A DNA stretch of 64,000 nt from contig OW203732.1 of NCBI GenBank assembly GCA_934045075.1, forward strand, positions 20,129,889 through 20,193,888, read 5' to 3'. A program made the position numbers and the translations under genes. This document shows, in pieces, positions 12,689 to 23,359 of this stretch (position 1 is its first letter; each line of letters begins with the position of its first letter). Source of the stretch: Yponomeuta sedellus (Eukaryota > Arthropoda > Insecta > Lepidoptera > Yponomeutidae). The notes below the pieces were generated by a model. It worked only from the letters and a program-made list of their open reading frames with translations. It ran no database searches and was not told the DNA's origin.

Positions 12689-13918
12689 TCAGTAATCCAG
12701 GGATTCTTCATCGGGAGATCGCTTACGGCAGCACAATCTCCAGGCTCCAGCCAAAGCAAGAGCAGCTAAAGCCACTGCAAGACTAGCCCCCAAAGTTGGA
12801 GCCATCCAATCTCCTCCATTGAGGCTCCTGACTCCAGCGCAAAGCTCTGCCGCTTCGTCGTCTAGAGTCCCTATTGGTATGCCACCCAAAGCATCCAGGT
12901 ATCCTAAGCGACGCAGACTGTCTTCTGAATACGCTTCTCTAGCATGCTTCTCCTCTGCCGTCCAGAATTTACGTTCAGATTTCATAGTGACGTTAGGACA
13001 ATTGACTACACCATTGCAGATCAGCCTGGCTGGTATGCAAAGGCCTTCTTCTCCTGGACAAATAAAGTCGCAACCTTCTCTGGACTCAGAGTTCCTAATA
13101 CTACCACCATCAGTAAGACGTGACGTCATGAGTGAGCCGTCTGAGTTTTTAGGCAGATGGTAAAGGCCTGTCCACGCAATTTTAAATGTTGCTCGTGCAG
13201 GTGAAGCGCTGCCAATAAAGACAATTCGAATAGACCTGGTCTTTTCTTTCTCGATGACCAACGGATCATCAAGAGATTCAAAACCTAATTCACCAGCTGA
13301 TAAAATTGGGAGCTCTCTGGCAAGAGAAACGTTTTCTCCACAAACAGAAAGATATGGTTCGATTCTACCAGGTAGATAAATTTGTATGTTGCCATCATCG
13401 CAATGTCGTGACGCGAACTTTATCCTGTCAAAATGTAACCAAATATCTCGTTTTTCTTCTATTTCTAAGTCCCAAATACACTGTATTCTCTTTGGAGGTT
13501 CTGTATAACCCAATGCTTCCATATGTGGATAGACGATCTCTCCATCTGCAGCAGCAGCTAAGACTGCCGGCCCACACAACGGTCCGTGTACAAATTCGTA
13601 CCTAGCCTCAAAGAGTGGTGAAGGATTTTTGAAGTAGGAAGCGGCAGCATGAGCGTTGTCTACAATAAGCTGTAGATTCAAAGATTCTCCAGATGAGACC
13701 ACTCTGTAAGGGCGTTGCCTTGTAACGGTGTTGGCGTGCTTTGCACAGAGGCATGATCCAATGGATCGCTGGACAGCTAAATGTAAGGGCAGGGGTGTGG
13801 TGCTGCTTCCAAGGGTGGCGTTGGTATGCCTTGTGGCTGGTGACGGTTCCCAGATGATCAGTTTATCGGCACGGTCTTCGTAGCAGTTTTGGCACGATAC
13901 TGGAGTGTAGGGATGTTC
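12689..13918 (-). CDS. CUB-LDLa membrane protein, terminal coding exon (409 codons plus stop)
   Basis: The acceptor is TTTTTCTTCTCAG just upstream of 13918; the exon starts in phase 0 with a Glu codon and ends with TGA at 12689-12691. It holds the end of the fourth CUB-like module (C..C, KLIIWEP), then a fifth (GPLCGPAVL ... CIWDL ... FKIAWTGLY), an LDLa-like module at exon residues about 283-308 (CDFICPG, CIPARLICNG, NCP) and a transmembrane segment at about 372-393 (Ala/Leu-rich, after GGDWMAP). The cytoplasmic tail is about 16 residues (CCRKRSPDEESLDY). The LDLa module lacks the acidic SDE motif that normally binds calcium. Five CUB-like modules, LDLa, TM and a short tail recall nematode LEV-10 (acetylcholine-receptor clustering) and, more loosely, Neto/CULD proteins; orthology is not shown. 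Confidence 0.92.
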   Translation of the reverse strand, partial: EHPYTPVSCQNCYEDRADKLIIWEPSPATRHTNATLGSSTTPLPLHLAVQRSIGSCLCAKHANTVTRQRPYRVVSSGESLNLQLIVDNAHAAASYFKNPSPLFEARYEFVHGPLCGPAVLAAAADGEIVYPHMEALGYTEPPKRIQCIWDLEIEEKRDIWLHFDRIKFASRHCDDGNIQIYLPGRIEPYLSVCGENVSLARELPILSAGELGFESLDDPLVIEKEKTRSIRIVFIGSASPARATFKIAWTGLYHLPKNSDGSLMTSRLTDGGSIRNSESREGCDFICPGEEGLCIPARLICNGVVNCPNVTMKSERKFWTAEEKHAREAYSEDSLRRLGYLDALGGIPIGTLDDEAAELCAGVRSLNGGDWMAPTLGASLAVALAALALAGAWRLCCRKRSPDEESLDY

Positions 13919-14053
13919 CTGAGAAGAAAAACAAGTTTTGAGTGGTTTGCTATACTTTTAGAAAAACTAAACCACCATCACAGTAAATTGACTTTCGTAA
14001 GTAAAATGAGGCTGGATATGGACCACAATCAATATTATCTACTTGATCGTAAT

Positions 14054-14255
14054 ATCTAGTGGCGCAGTGGTAGCGCATCTGCCTACCATGCAAGAGGTCA
14101 TGGGTTCAAACCCCGGCTGGGGACAAAAAAAAATCCAGGTCTTGGATGTTTACGTGTTTATGATTTCGCTGTTTCTGGTTCCCACGACACAGGGTATCTT
14201 AGTGTGGGGCCCGAAGCAATGTATGTGCCTGTATGTAAATGTTATGTTATAATAA
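14054..14255 (+). mobile_element. SINE-G copy
   Basis: tRNA-like head GTGGCGCAGTGGTAGCGC ... GGGTTCAAACCCCGGC, then a tail with TCCAGGTCTTGGATGTT, TTCCCACGACACAGGGTAT and TGTGCCTGTATGTAAATG. It matches 60052-60265 along its length. It lies in the last intron of the CUB gene. Read as a repeat, not a working tRNA gene, because the acceptor stem is not paired. Confidence 0.8.
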
Positions 14256-14542
14256 AATAGCCTCAATCTGCGCATTTTTCACGCCTTGACTGTTATACCA
14301 TATACCGACCTTCTTGGCATACTAGGATTGTAATTTGCGGACTTCGTTTCATATCTATTGGAGGTTTAAACCTATTTCGGAAAATATATTTGAGAAGTTC
14401 AAGAGAAACCATTACGTTCCAGTAAATAGCGACCATTATCTAAACTGGCTAAGCCAAGCTGTTTGCTCCAACCTACAGTGTAAGATCATCATTCAGGCAC
14501 TGTACTGCCTAATTGACTTCAAAAAGAATAAAAGCATCTCAC

Positions 14543-14795
14543 CTTGAAATTCACGTTCAAAATCGTCAAGATAACCCTCGCATAGATTCTTTTGTCCGTC
14601 ACAAATCTGTACAAACAGTGGACGTCTTCCCCGGGAGGTGCTTGCTTGTAGACCAGAGTGTTTAGCGGTGACCTAAGTCGACCTGCCCTTTGCTTCCACG
14701 ACGCTATGACTTCGTCACAAGCGGTGCCAACCACTGGTTCACCAAAGCGAGTGTTGTTGAAGAAGTCATAGTGAGCCCAGTAGTACAACGAGGAT
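14543..14795 (-). CDS. CUB gene exon: fourth CUB-like module, first half
   Basis: 253 bp, acceptor TTGTCCTCAG, donor AAG|GTGAG. One base completes a Gly codon from exon 26272-26484, then 84 codons follow to phase 0. The protein reads YYWAHYDFFNNTRFGEP, GTACDEVIASW, RLRSPLNTLVYK, CLYRFVTDKRIYARVILT: a CUB-type start with two cysteines and the R-SPLNTL strand. It continues in frame into the terminal exon. Confidence 0.9.
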
Positions 14796-14854
14796 CTGAG
14801 GACAATAAAGATAAGATCAGGCAGAGAATTTGGGATTAGAAGTGTAGCTTTAGA

Positions 14855-14922
14855 AAGTTGGAATGAGGGAAGTGAAAATGCAAACGGTCTCGTTTGCATT
14901 TTCACTTCCCTCATTCCAACTT
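14855..14922. repeat. perfect 31-bp hairpin with 6-nt loop
   Basis: Arms 14855-14885 and 14892-14922 are exact reverse complements around GGTCTC. It lies in an intron, 60 bp upstream of an acceptor and 17 bp before a SINE-5S copy. Origin unknown. Confidence 0.9.
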
Positions 14923-14939
14923 ACTATCAGATGTTATTG

Positions 14940-15337
14940 AAACGCTCGTGGCCCAGTCGAACCGTGTGATTGGAATCAATCACTTGGTTAAGTTGTCGCT
15001 ATGGCGAATCTATCACTTGAGTTATCTCTATAGCATCCCATCCCGACCGTCCCGTGACTACCGCTAGTTACATTTCTCCGCTTTTACATTTTTTAGCGCT
15101 TCCGTGCTTCGCAAGGCACTTTAAGCCGTTGGTGCCGGTTGTCAAGTAATGGCAGTCGTTAAGTCATGTCAGAGGCCATATGGGCGGCTTGATAACTTCT
15201 GACAGTAAGGCCTGCCACAGTCTTACAATCCTGAACCAACCCGCACTTGGCCCCCGTGGTGGAGTATGGCCTAACCTTCCTATGATGTAGGAAGAGACCC
15301 GTGCCCTAGCAGTGCGGACATGCAGGGGTTGATATCG
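14940..15337 (+). mobile_element. SINE-5S copy
   Basis: Complete body: head starting AACGCTCGTGGCCCAGTC, then CGCTTCCGTGCTTCGCAAGG, CTTGATAACTTCTGACAG, CTTGGCCCCCGTGGTGGAG and the end unit AGGGGTTGATATCGA. The 5S-like part is disturbed after GTTAAG by unrelated sequence (about 14994-15035). Confidence 0.85.
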
Positions 15338-15403
15338 AATATCGAAAATCGATTGAAACTAAGTCATAATATCAGATCTTATGGAAATTATGGTTACACT
15401 TTA

Positions 15404-16200
15404 TTATTTATTTTATTTATTTTATTTATTTTATTTATTTTATTTATTTTATTTATTTTATTTATTTTATTTATTTTATTTATTTTATTTATTTTATTTA
15501 TTTTATTTATTTTATTTATTTTATTTATTTTATTTATTTTATTTATTTTATTTATTTTATTTATTTTATTTATTTTATTTATTTTATTTATTTTATTTAT
15601 TTTATTTATTTTATTTATTTTATTTATTTTATTTATTTTATTTATTTTATTTATTTTATTTATTTTATTTATTTTATTTATTTTATTTATTTTATTTATT
15701 TTATTTATTTTATTTATTTTAATTATTTTAATTATTTTATTTATTTTATTTATTTTATTTATTTTATTTATTTTATTTATTTTATTTATTTTATTTATTT
15801 TATTTATTTTATTTATTTTATTTATTTTATTTATTTTATTTATTTTATTTATTTTATTTATTTTATTTATTTTATTTATTTTATTTATTTTATTTATTTT
15901 ATTTATTTTATTTATTTTATTTATTTTATTTATTTTATTTATTTTATTTATTTTATTTATTTTATTTATTTTATTTATTTTATTTATTTTATTTATTTTA
16001 TTTATTTTATTTATTTTATTTATTTTATTTATTTTATTTATTTTATTTATTTTATTTATTTTATTTATTTTATTTATTTTATTTATTTTATTTATTTTAT
16101 TTATTTTATTTATTTTATTTATTTTATTTATTTTATTTATTTTATTTTATTTATTTATTTTATTTATTTTATTTTAGTTATTTATTTTATTTATTTTATT
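15404..16200. repeat. 9-bp minisatellite (TTTATTTTA)n, about 88 units
   Basis: Nearly 800 bp of TTTA+TTTTA alternation, with variant units near 15720-15735 and 16140-16180. As the unit is 9 bp with no stop, frames of Leu-Phe-Ile repeats run through it; they are not genes. Confidence 0.97.
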
Positions 16201-18150
16201 TCTTTTTTTTTTAAACTTGCAGCTTACGTAAAAATGGACAGTTCTTAATGACTAACTATAAGCTAAAAATAAGTTTCCGAATATGGTAACTAAGTATAAA
16301 ACATGTGCAAGTTATATAAAATGAGTTTAAACTACAATACAGCACCGAGGACGCGTCCTTGAGGGCTCGTAAATTAAAAAAGAAAAGCAAACCACTGCCA
16401 TAAATGATTTGCGGGATTAATCAACAGAATAACTTTTTATCAATAGCACAGAGGACATGGCTTGGGGAATTTGTTTGTGATATCCTTGTCCGGTAATCAT
16501 AGCGCAGGGATACAAGTTTGGAACTAGGAGAAGTGACTGTGCTGTCTTAAAAGCTTAACAAAAAGATCTCTGAGAATTCATGTATACGTCCGAAAATAGG
16601 AGAGTTCTATTAGTCAATACTTATCAATGTAATTTAGATATTAAGAATTTTCATATATTTTTATAATGTATGGTGTGCAAAACAAATATTAAATCTAAAC
16701 TAATCTAACAACAGGGAAAACTTTGAAACAGCGAAAACTTGTCAGCTATTCCATGACTTTGTTGGGGCAGGTGTACCGTTTAATTTCTCGCAAATACTTT
16801 CAGCAGTTATGGTTTCATTGAATATAGTATTTATTCCATATATATGACGTTCTATAAAAAATCATACACTAACACACAATCACACATTCACACACAAACA
16901 CACCACACACACACACACGCACTAATTAATATTATCTAGTATAGGAAGAGCGGGACTTCCTGGCGCAGGTGTCTATACAATAGAATAGGGATTTACACTG
17001 TGGTCGGGACCGACCACAGTGTAAAATTAGTGTTAAGTTGACAACGAAACAAAATATTTATAATACAATTTTTTTTATTTTGTGAAAATGCACCAGACAG
17101 ACCCTGAGGAAGTATATTTTACCCGATGTCACAGTTTAGAACTTATAGTCGAAGGCTGGTCATCCATCATTCCGTAATAAACCTAATGGTCCCTTAGAGA
17201 ATTGGTAAAACCTCAAAAGCTCATATATTACACCAATGTCAAGGGAATTCGACTGTTCCTGAATATCCCAGTAAAGTTACATATCTATGTACTAGCTTTA
17301 ACCCGCGACCCCACCCGCGTTAGGAATGATCCCACGGGAAAGCATTACTGAAATATGAAGTATCCTATGTCTCAATTCAGATCTTTGTCTATCTGTACGA
17401 CCACTTTCATGTAACGCCGCTCATCCATTAGTGCGTAATTTGTTACTCAATAGACCCAAATTTCTTCACAAACTTTCACATTTATAGTTCGAGTGGAATA
17501 TGTAATTTTATGGGGATATTTGGGAATAGTAATATCAACCCTTTATATGTCCCCACTGCTGGAGCACTGGTCTCTTCCTGCATCGCAGAAAGGTTAGGCC
17601 ATACGCCACCAATTAAAACAAAGGATATTTGATATCAGGGTAATGCGTTTTCGTGGGATAATTACTTACGCGGACGAAGCAGCGGGCTAAAACTATTTGC
17701 ACATAAAAAGGAAAAAACAAAGTAAAATCCGCACATTCGTATCCTTGAAATTTTTGCGATGATATTTACAGACAACGCGTTTATACCAACGTTGTGTCGC
17801 CAAGCCGCTTTGAATAACCAATAAGTATACAAGGGGAAAAAATGGAGTAACCCAAAGTGAGAATACAACGTTTTATCGTCAAGTTCGAAAGTGTTCTTGC
17901 GAAACATTTACATAAGTATTGCGGCGGGGGTCACAGAATAAACACTGACAGAAGCTCAACTCGGTTGTCTTACTTTAAGATATATTAGGGTTACGAATGA
18001 TACGTTTCAAAACATGTGTGAAACGTCCTCATTGCAAAAATACCATTATAACATTGAGGATTAAAGACATAGAAAACAAAGATGTCTGGTATTCAAACAG
18101 TGTTAACGGAGACCGTTGTTGTATGGTGCAAAGTAACTTTAAATAAGCAT
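16201..18150. other. intronic sequence with small repeats
   Basis: No coding region. It holds an AC-rich tract (16867-16920), a perfect 16-bp hairpin (16992-17007/17010-17025, 2-nt loop), a worn RTE-like tail at about 17293-17420 (GCTTTAACCCGCGACCCC, compare 59918), and a minus-strand SINE-5S tail at 17531-17612. Confidence 0.6.
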
Positions 18151-18472
18151 CGCTCGTAGCCTCGGCTGCCTGACTGATCTTAAACGATCACGAAGGTTAA
18201 GCAACACAGGGCGCGTTCAGTGCATGGATGGGTAAATCGTCTATGAGTAACGCTAGTGGCGTGCTTCGCAAGGCACGTTAAGCAGTTGGTGCCGGCTGCC
18301 GTCGATAGATGGCAGTCGTTAAGCCAAGTCAGAGGCCTTTGGGTGGCTTTAAAACTTCTGACAGTAGGACCATCCACTAGTCTTGCAAGCCTCCACCAAT
18401 CCGGACTTAGCCCCGTGGCGGAGTATGGCCTATACCTTCGTCAGGGAAGAGGCTTTTGTCCCTCGGTGGAGG
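18151..18472 (+). mobile_element. SINE-5S copy, variant head
   Basis: Head variant: GGTTAAGCAACACAGGGCGC then CAGTGCATGGATGGGTAA, equivalent to the internal control region of 5S rRNA. The body follows (CGTGCTTCGCAAGGCACG, GCCGGCTGCCGTCGATAGAT), ending CCCTCGGTGGAGG. The same variant is seen at 44245. Confidence 0.8.
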
Positions 18473-19377
18473 CAAAATGGAATGATGAACTTTAAATTGG
18501 TAAGCATGTCAAATGAGTTACGTGTTTTGAAAATAATAAATAATAGTATTCTTATGCTGTATGTAGTAGACAAGATAATTTCATTCAGAGTCAAATAGTA
18601 AAGAATTTAAACTGAACCAGCCATGGAAAAGATGTACGCAAGACGTGAACTTATACCTAAAACGGATGATTGTCAATCATGACACTGACATCACAATTAC
18701 AATGACATTTTTTTTCTCAGTCTCAGTATTCGTCGTTAATATGCACCTCTCGGCCAGTCCAGTAGTCTGTTTAAAAAACGTCTTCCAATGCATTGGTGAA
18801 CAGTTTCAAAGATGTGACATCATTATAATGATAATAAGAATATTTTGTTAAAAGTATTCTTATTTTAAAAGTGTAAAAAAAAGTTAAAAGTATTTTGTCT
18901 ACAATTTGTACCATAGTTTGTTAAGCAGACAGGTTGTTCGTATCACACATTTTGTCTTTATTCCCAATCATGCAGTCTTGATTCCCAAGGCGCGCATTGT
19001 TATCCTTCTGTATGAAGCTATCTTGCGTCTCAGATTCCCGTCGTGTTTACATAATCCGAAAACACAGGCCTGAAGGAATGTTATTAAATTTTCTCCAACC
19101 TATATCCAGAGACGAAATTCAAACAAAGCCGAAGGCAGAATTTATAAATCCACCTGGCGTACAAATTAAATAAGTTCGGGACTGTTTAATCATAGCTTGG
19201 AACAACGGATAAAACAACTATTTGTCTATGGCCTTGCTCACCCAGCTGTAAAGGAAAACATCGTGAGGAAACCTGAGTGTAAAATGTCACATGCAAGCAC
19301 AATACATGGACAAGACAATAGTATCGTCATAATGTCATAATTGTAATGAGCTAAGAATCAATCGATAAATTGATATC
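18473..19377. other. intronic sequence, no gene recognised
   Basis: No supported ORF. A short SINE-C piece with AAAACATCGTGAGGAAACC lies at about 19253-19315 (plus). Confidence 0.5.
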
Positions 19378-19573
19378 AACCCTTTATATGTCCGCAATAC
19401 TGCAAGAGTCTCTTTCTACATCGTAGGAAGGTTAGGCCATACTACACCACTAGGTAAGTATGGCTAAGTAAGTAAGTGAAGGAAGCATTCTATTTTCAGA
19501 ATGCTTCCTTCACTTATTCCAATCACTCGGTTCGCCTTGGCCACGAGCGCTTCCTTAGGCCACGAACGCTTCC
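19378..19573 (-). mobile_element. SINE-5S copy, internally deleted, with a hairpin
   Basis: Minus-strand tail (CAACCCTTTATATGTCC, AGGAAGGTTAGGCCATAC) and minus-strand head (AATCACTCGGTTCGCC, GGCCACGAGCGCTTCC) remain, but the middle is gone. A perfect 19-bp hairpin with loop ATTTTC (19473-19491/19498-19516) sits at the junction. Confidence 0.7.
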
Positions 19574-19620
19574 TCTTTTAGTCCACAACGTATATTTAGT
19601 TACACGTAATTTCTCCATTG

Positions 19621-20020
19621 AAGCGCTCGTGGCGCAGAGGACATAACGCTCGTGGCCCGGTGGAACCGAGTGATGAGTGAGTGACTGGAATCAATCACTT
19701 GAGTTAAGCAACGACAGGCGCGGTCAGGTACGGGATGGGTGAGCGTCCCGTGACTACCGCTAGTGGCATTTTTCCGAGCGCTTCCGTGCTTCGCAAGGCA
19801 CGTTAAGCCGTTGGTGCCGGCTGTCATATAATGACTGTCGTTAAGCCATGCCAGAGGCCTTATGGGCGGCTTGATAACTTCTGACAGCAAGGCCCGCCAC
19901 TGTCTTACAATCCTCCACCAACCCGGACTTGGCCCCCGTGGTGGAGTATGGTCTAACCTTCCTGCGATGCAGGAGGAGACCCGTGCCCTAGCAGTGGGGA
20001 CATACAAGGGTTGATAACGA
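19621..20020 (+). mobile_element. SINE-5S copy, full length
   Basis: The cleanest copy: AAGCGCTCGTGGC ... CCGAGTGATGAGTGAGTGAC (a short partial duplication of the head start), GTTAAGCAACGACAGGCGC, GATGGGTGAGCGTCCCGTGA, then the common body and the end ACATACAAGGGTTGATAACG. Compared from memory with animal 5S rRNA, the AATTAAGCAGCGTCGGGCGC and GATGGGGGACC segments are recognisable. Confidence 0.88.
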
Positions 20021-20027
20021 ACTAAAA

Positions 20028-20350
20028 GAGGATGTAGTGACTAGAATTGAGAAAGGAGTGTTGCGTTGGTTTGGACATGTGGAGAGGATGAAGGAAGAAA
20101 GATTGACGAAACAAATATATATTGCGAATGTGAGTGGAAGGGCTGGTAAGGGACGTCCCAGGCGCACATACATCGACCAAAATGGGGGATGCATTAGTAA
20201 AGGAGAAGATAAAAAGTAGCCGAACCGGCGTGCATGCATGCAACGACTTATGAACGTTGATGAAGCGAAGGTGATCAGTCACGATCGTGGCAAGTGGCAG
20301 TCCCTGGTCTCTACCAACCTCTCTGGGATACAGGCGTGAGGTTATGTATG
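20028..20350 (+). mobile_element. LINE 3' end (RWFGHVERM-type C-terminus and tail)
   Basis: The frame 20037-20219 reads [45 protein letters not shown], a C-terminal motif of a lepidopteran non-LTR element. The 3' part (GATGAAGCGAAGGTGATC, GTGGCAAGTGGCAGTCCCTG) ends at GTGAGGTTATGTATGTA. Same family as 34826, 35345 and (minus) 25165. Confidence 0.8.
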
Positions 20351-20742
20351 TACCTATGTTCTAAATATACACTTTTCATTATTCAAGAAACTTTACATCC
20401 AGCAACATTACCTAATCATTAAAACGCAAAGACCACACCGAGGAACTCCCAAGTGCCATTATTTTCAACGATATCTCGACGAAACACTCTATGTTAATAT
20501 TATGATGAAACTGGCGAAGCGCTTTGAAATAATATGTTTAATGGACTGTTCGAGTCTCCACGAGAGTTTGCGGAGCAATCTTTTTAAGCTTATTAGGTAC
20601 TGCCGAAAATGGTTTTTTGAAAAATAAATTTCGTCTCAGCCACAAATATGAAGATAATCTTTTAGGCGGTTTTGAAGAGAAAATACGGCGAATGTATCCA
20701 GACGTATGATAGTGGACTAAAAGTTTGCAAACGTAAATTACT
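20351..20742. other. intronic sequence; left flank of the solo LTR
   Basis: No gene seen. It ends with TACT (20739-20742), the left target-site duplicate of the solo LTR. Confidence 0.5.
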
Positions 20743-21990
20743 TGTGGCAACATTGTAATTATATCGCTAAGGGATATTTTCAAGGAAATCGGAATTCTAA
20801 CGATGGCTTGCCAATATATATTCGATAACATAATGTACGTACGAAAAAACTTAACAACATTTAAATTAAACAGGGATATCCATAACGTAAACACTAGAAA
20901 CAGAAACAAAGTTGCTTTATCTAAATTCAGATTAGCCAAGGTAAATGCATCTTTTGTAGGACTAAGTGTACGTTTTTACAATAAAATTCCAGAACATATT
21001 CTATCCCTGCCTGACAGCAAATTTAAAAATTTCATTAAAAAGGCGTTGTGTAAAAAGGCCTATTATAGAATAGATGACTTTATAAATGACGTAAGCCCTT
21101 GGCAGTAGACCAATTCCACAACGAGTAAATCATAGTTATTAAATAAATATTTTATATGTAGCAACCGAATCACTGCAATCCTCAGTGTTAGTTATGTATG
21201 TCATATTTTAATTTAAGTTTGTACAGACGACGTGATTGCATATTAGTAAATATATCATACATTCTATAACTGACAAAAACTTAATCTGCAGGTTTGCTAA
21301 AGGTCATTCGAATGGTGGCGTGGTGGCCGGGTCATCTATCTCCCTCCAAAATGGTTGAGACTGATGATGGCTGACCTCTGCGTTATGCTCGTGAATGAGT
21401 GCTGTTCGTGTGTCTGGCCGCAGCACTTGTCATGTTTTCACGGCCTATGTAAAAAAGTATATATATTTAATAATGCCTTAACATTTAAAGTTATTAATGG
21501 CAATCATGGAATCTTATACGTATAGGTGGTATCTAATGTATTAGATTTAAGACTTGAGAAAAGATGGTCAGAGTGGAGTTTTTTTCCCGCTGCCTTTTTC
21601 TCCACTACATTACAGCCCGAAGGCGGCGGCTTTCACTTTCATGTTACATTGTACTTTGACATTCAGCAAACAGAATGTAAATTCTTTACGTTGAAATAAA
21701 TTGAATTGAATATAGTTCACTCATGGGCACGATGGATTTCCATCGATTGACCGCTCACTCATTCAATTCAATCATTCACTCTGTAACTCGATCAATCGTT
21801 CTTCTCTCCGCTACGGCTGCGACAGCAGGGCGTGCTTGTGGATTTTTTGGTAGAAAGAGACGCTACAACCTCAGGTGAATTTAAACTGTTTGTCATCGTT
21901 ATTATAATATTAGGTACTATTGTGTGCTGGTGGAAAATAAAAGCCTTAAAATTCTAAAGAGACTCGTGATTGACGCCGACATCCTCTTAA
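20743..21990 (+). mobile_element. gypsy solo LTR, split by a LINE insertion
   Basis: LTR bases 1-22 lie at 20743-20764 and the remainder at 21715-21990. Joined, they give about 298 bp, matching the 3' LTR at 3606-3900. TACT flanks it on both sides (20739-20742, 21991-21994), the 4-bp duplication expected for gypsy. No internal gypsy sequence remains, so the element was removed by LTR-LTR recombination. Confidence 0.88.
20765..21714 (+). mobile_element. 5'-truncated CR1/Jockey-like LINE inside the solo LTR
   Basis: Contains the end of a LINE reverse-transcriptase ORF (20803-21108; VNTRNRNKVAL, FRLAKVNASF, RFYNKIPEHILSLPDSKF, then a stop), homologous to the last 100 residues of 3933-6563 but clearly diverged. 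A 600-bp 3' UTR follows, ending GTTGAAATAAATTGAATTG. TATA is present at both borders. The same 3' UTR end recurs in reverse at 59418-59531. Confidence 0.85.
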
Positions 21991-22075
21991 TACTCATGTA
22001 ATTTATGTACGCAAGTAACAAATAATGGTAGAGATTGTACAAATCTATTTTTTTTTATGTACGAGTAGCTTATAT

Positions 22076-22556
22076 ACGTCCCACTGCAGGGCACAGGCCG
22101 GCTCTCAAAAAGAGAGAGTTCGGGCTTAATTAACACGTGTGCCCATCGCGGATTGGCAATTTCAAGCTGTCCACTGCAGGGCACAGGCCGGCTCTCAAAA
22201 AGAGAGAGTTCGGGCTTAATTAACACGTGTGCCCATCGCGGATTGGCAATTTCAAGCTGTCCACTGCAGGGCACAGGCCGGCTCTCAAAAAGAGAGAGTT
22301 CGGGCTTAATTAACACGTGTGCCCATCGCGGATTGGCAATTTCAAGCTGTGAAGTTGTTAAACACCTAAGAGTCAGGTTTCGTCACGATGTTTTCCTTCC
22401 AAAATTCCGGTATTGCTACTATAACTTCCTCAACGTACATAAATTAGAAACCAATTCATTGGTACATAACCGCACTGGGAATCGAACCTGGGTCTCTCGC
22501 TTCCGAGTCCATTGTTCTACCCACAGGGCTGCCGCCGCTTCCTCAGGCGTGAAGTA
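22076..22556 (-). mobile_element. SINE-C copy with a triplicated 90-bp segment
   Basis: The tRNA-like promoter is on the minus strand: GGTAGAACAATGGACTCGGA and B-box GGTTCGATTCCC (about 22470-22535). The body contains CACGATGTTTTCCTTCC. Its far part is present three times in tandem (22081-22350). Confidence 0.8.
22081..22350. repeat. three identical 90-bp tandem repeats
   Basis: Units 22081-22170, 22171-22260 and 22261-22350 are identical, each from CCACTGCAGGGCACAGGCCG to GGCAATTTCAAGCTGT. They are the distal part of SINE-C (compare 31070-31140). The zero divergence points to a recent slippage event or an assembly effect. Confidence 0.97.
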
Positions 22557-23351
22557 AATTTAAATAACTAATGAAGGGCATGCAATGTCGCATTTTTACT
22601 TTTTTTTAAACTGATAATGCCATTTTGTAGTGTAAAAGTGGAAGAACGAAACGCAAAAACGCTCTTGAGAAAAACATGCAGAGTCTCTGAGTAATCGCCT
22701 TACAAAAATACTACTACAATGCAAAAACATGCAAGGTCCTAGTCGTACACGAAAAAAAAATGTGTTGTCCATGGTTCATTTCTACCTTTGTCACTGAATG
22801 AGTGACTACTTATTATTAAAAAACAAGACATTTGTGTAATAAATCACGTAAGTAATGTATATTTTATAGAGGTTTGAAATCTATTATTAACATTATCTCA
22901 GTTCAATGTCGGTCGGACATAGCATTTTCTTCCCCTGTAGGTACCCTTCAAATGTAAAAGCGGGCTAAACAACACAAGTTTTTGTCAGAAAGAGTTTATG
23001 GTTTATTGGTTCTTCTAGATGACTGTGTTAAAGGCTTACAGATTTATTTATAAAAACAAAATTTCTCAAAATATTCAAAAAACGCTTACGAAAGTAAAGT
23101 TTTGTGTGGTGGTGATTTTAAGTATAAAGGAGTAACAAACAAACAAACAAACAAACAAACAAACAAACAAACAAAAACAAACAAACCATACATCAGCCCT
23201 TTATGTTCTATTATGTTAGTATCCACTGAGTTAAGTGATTTTTGTTTTTTTTATGCTACTCCAGCTGTCAAATGCATACATATTTTGACACTTAGGAGTC
23301 GTCTAAATGCTCAACTTGATAGAGTGCATTGGTACGTAATAGAAGGGCAGA
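22557..23351. other. intronic sequence with (CAAA)n
   Basis: No gene. A (CAAA)n tract of about 45 bp lies at 23133-23178. The last 8 bases of the flank (23352-23359) are the left hAT target duplicate. Confidence 0.6.
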
Positions 23352-23359
23352 GTTGGTAA

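Noticed and set aside
12819..13605. Plus-strand frames over 12819-13163 and 13306-13605
   Set aside because: Antisense shadows of the terminal CUB exon, no homology features.
15320..16177. Long open frame of Leu-Phe-Ile repeats
   Set aside because: Produced by a 9-bp stop-free minisatellite; no coding signals.
19680..19770. 5S rRNA gene
   Set aside because: Only the internal control region is similar and it is always fused to the same SINE body.
22081..22350. CRISPR-like array
   Set aside because: Units are contiguous 90-bp copies with no spacers, in a eukaryotic SINE.
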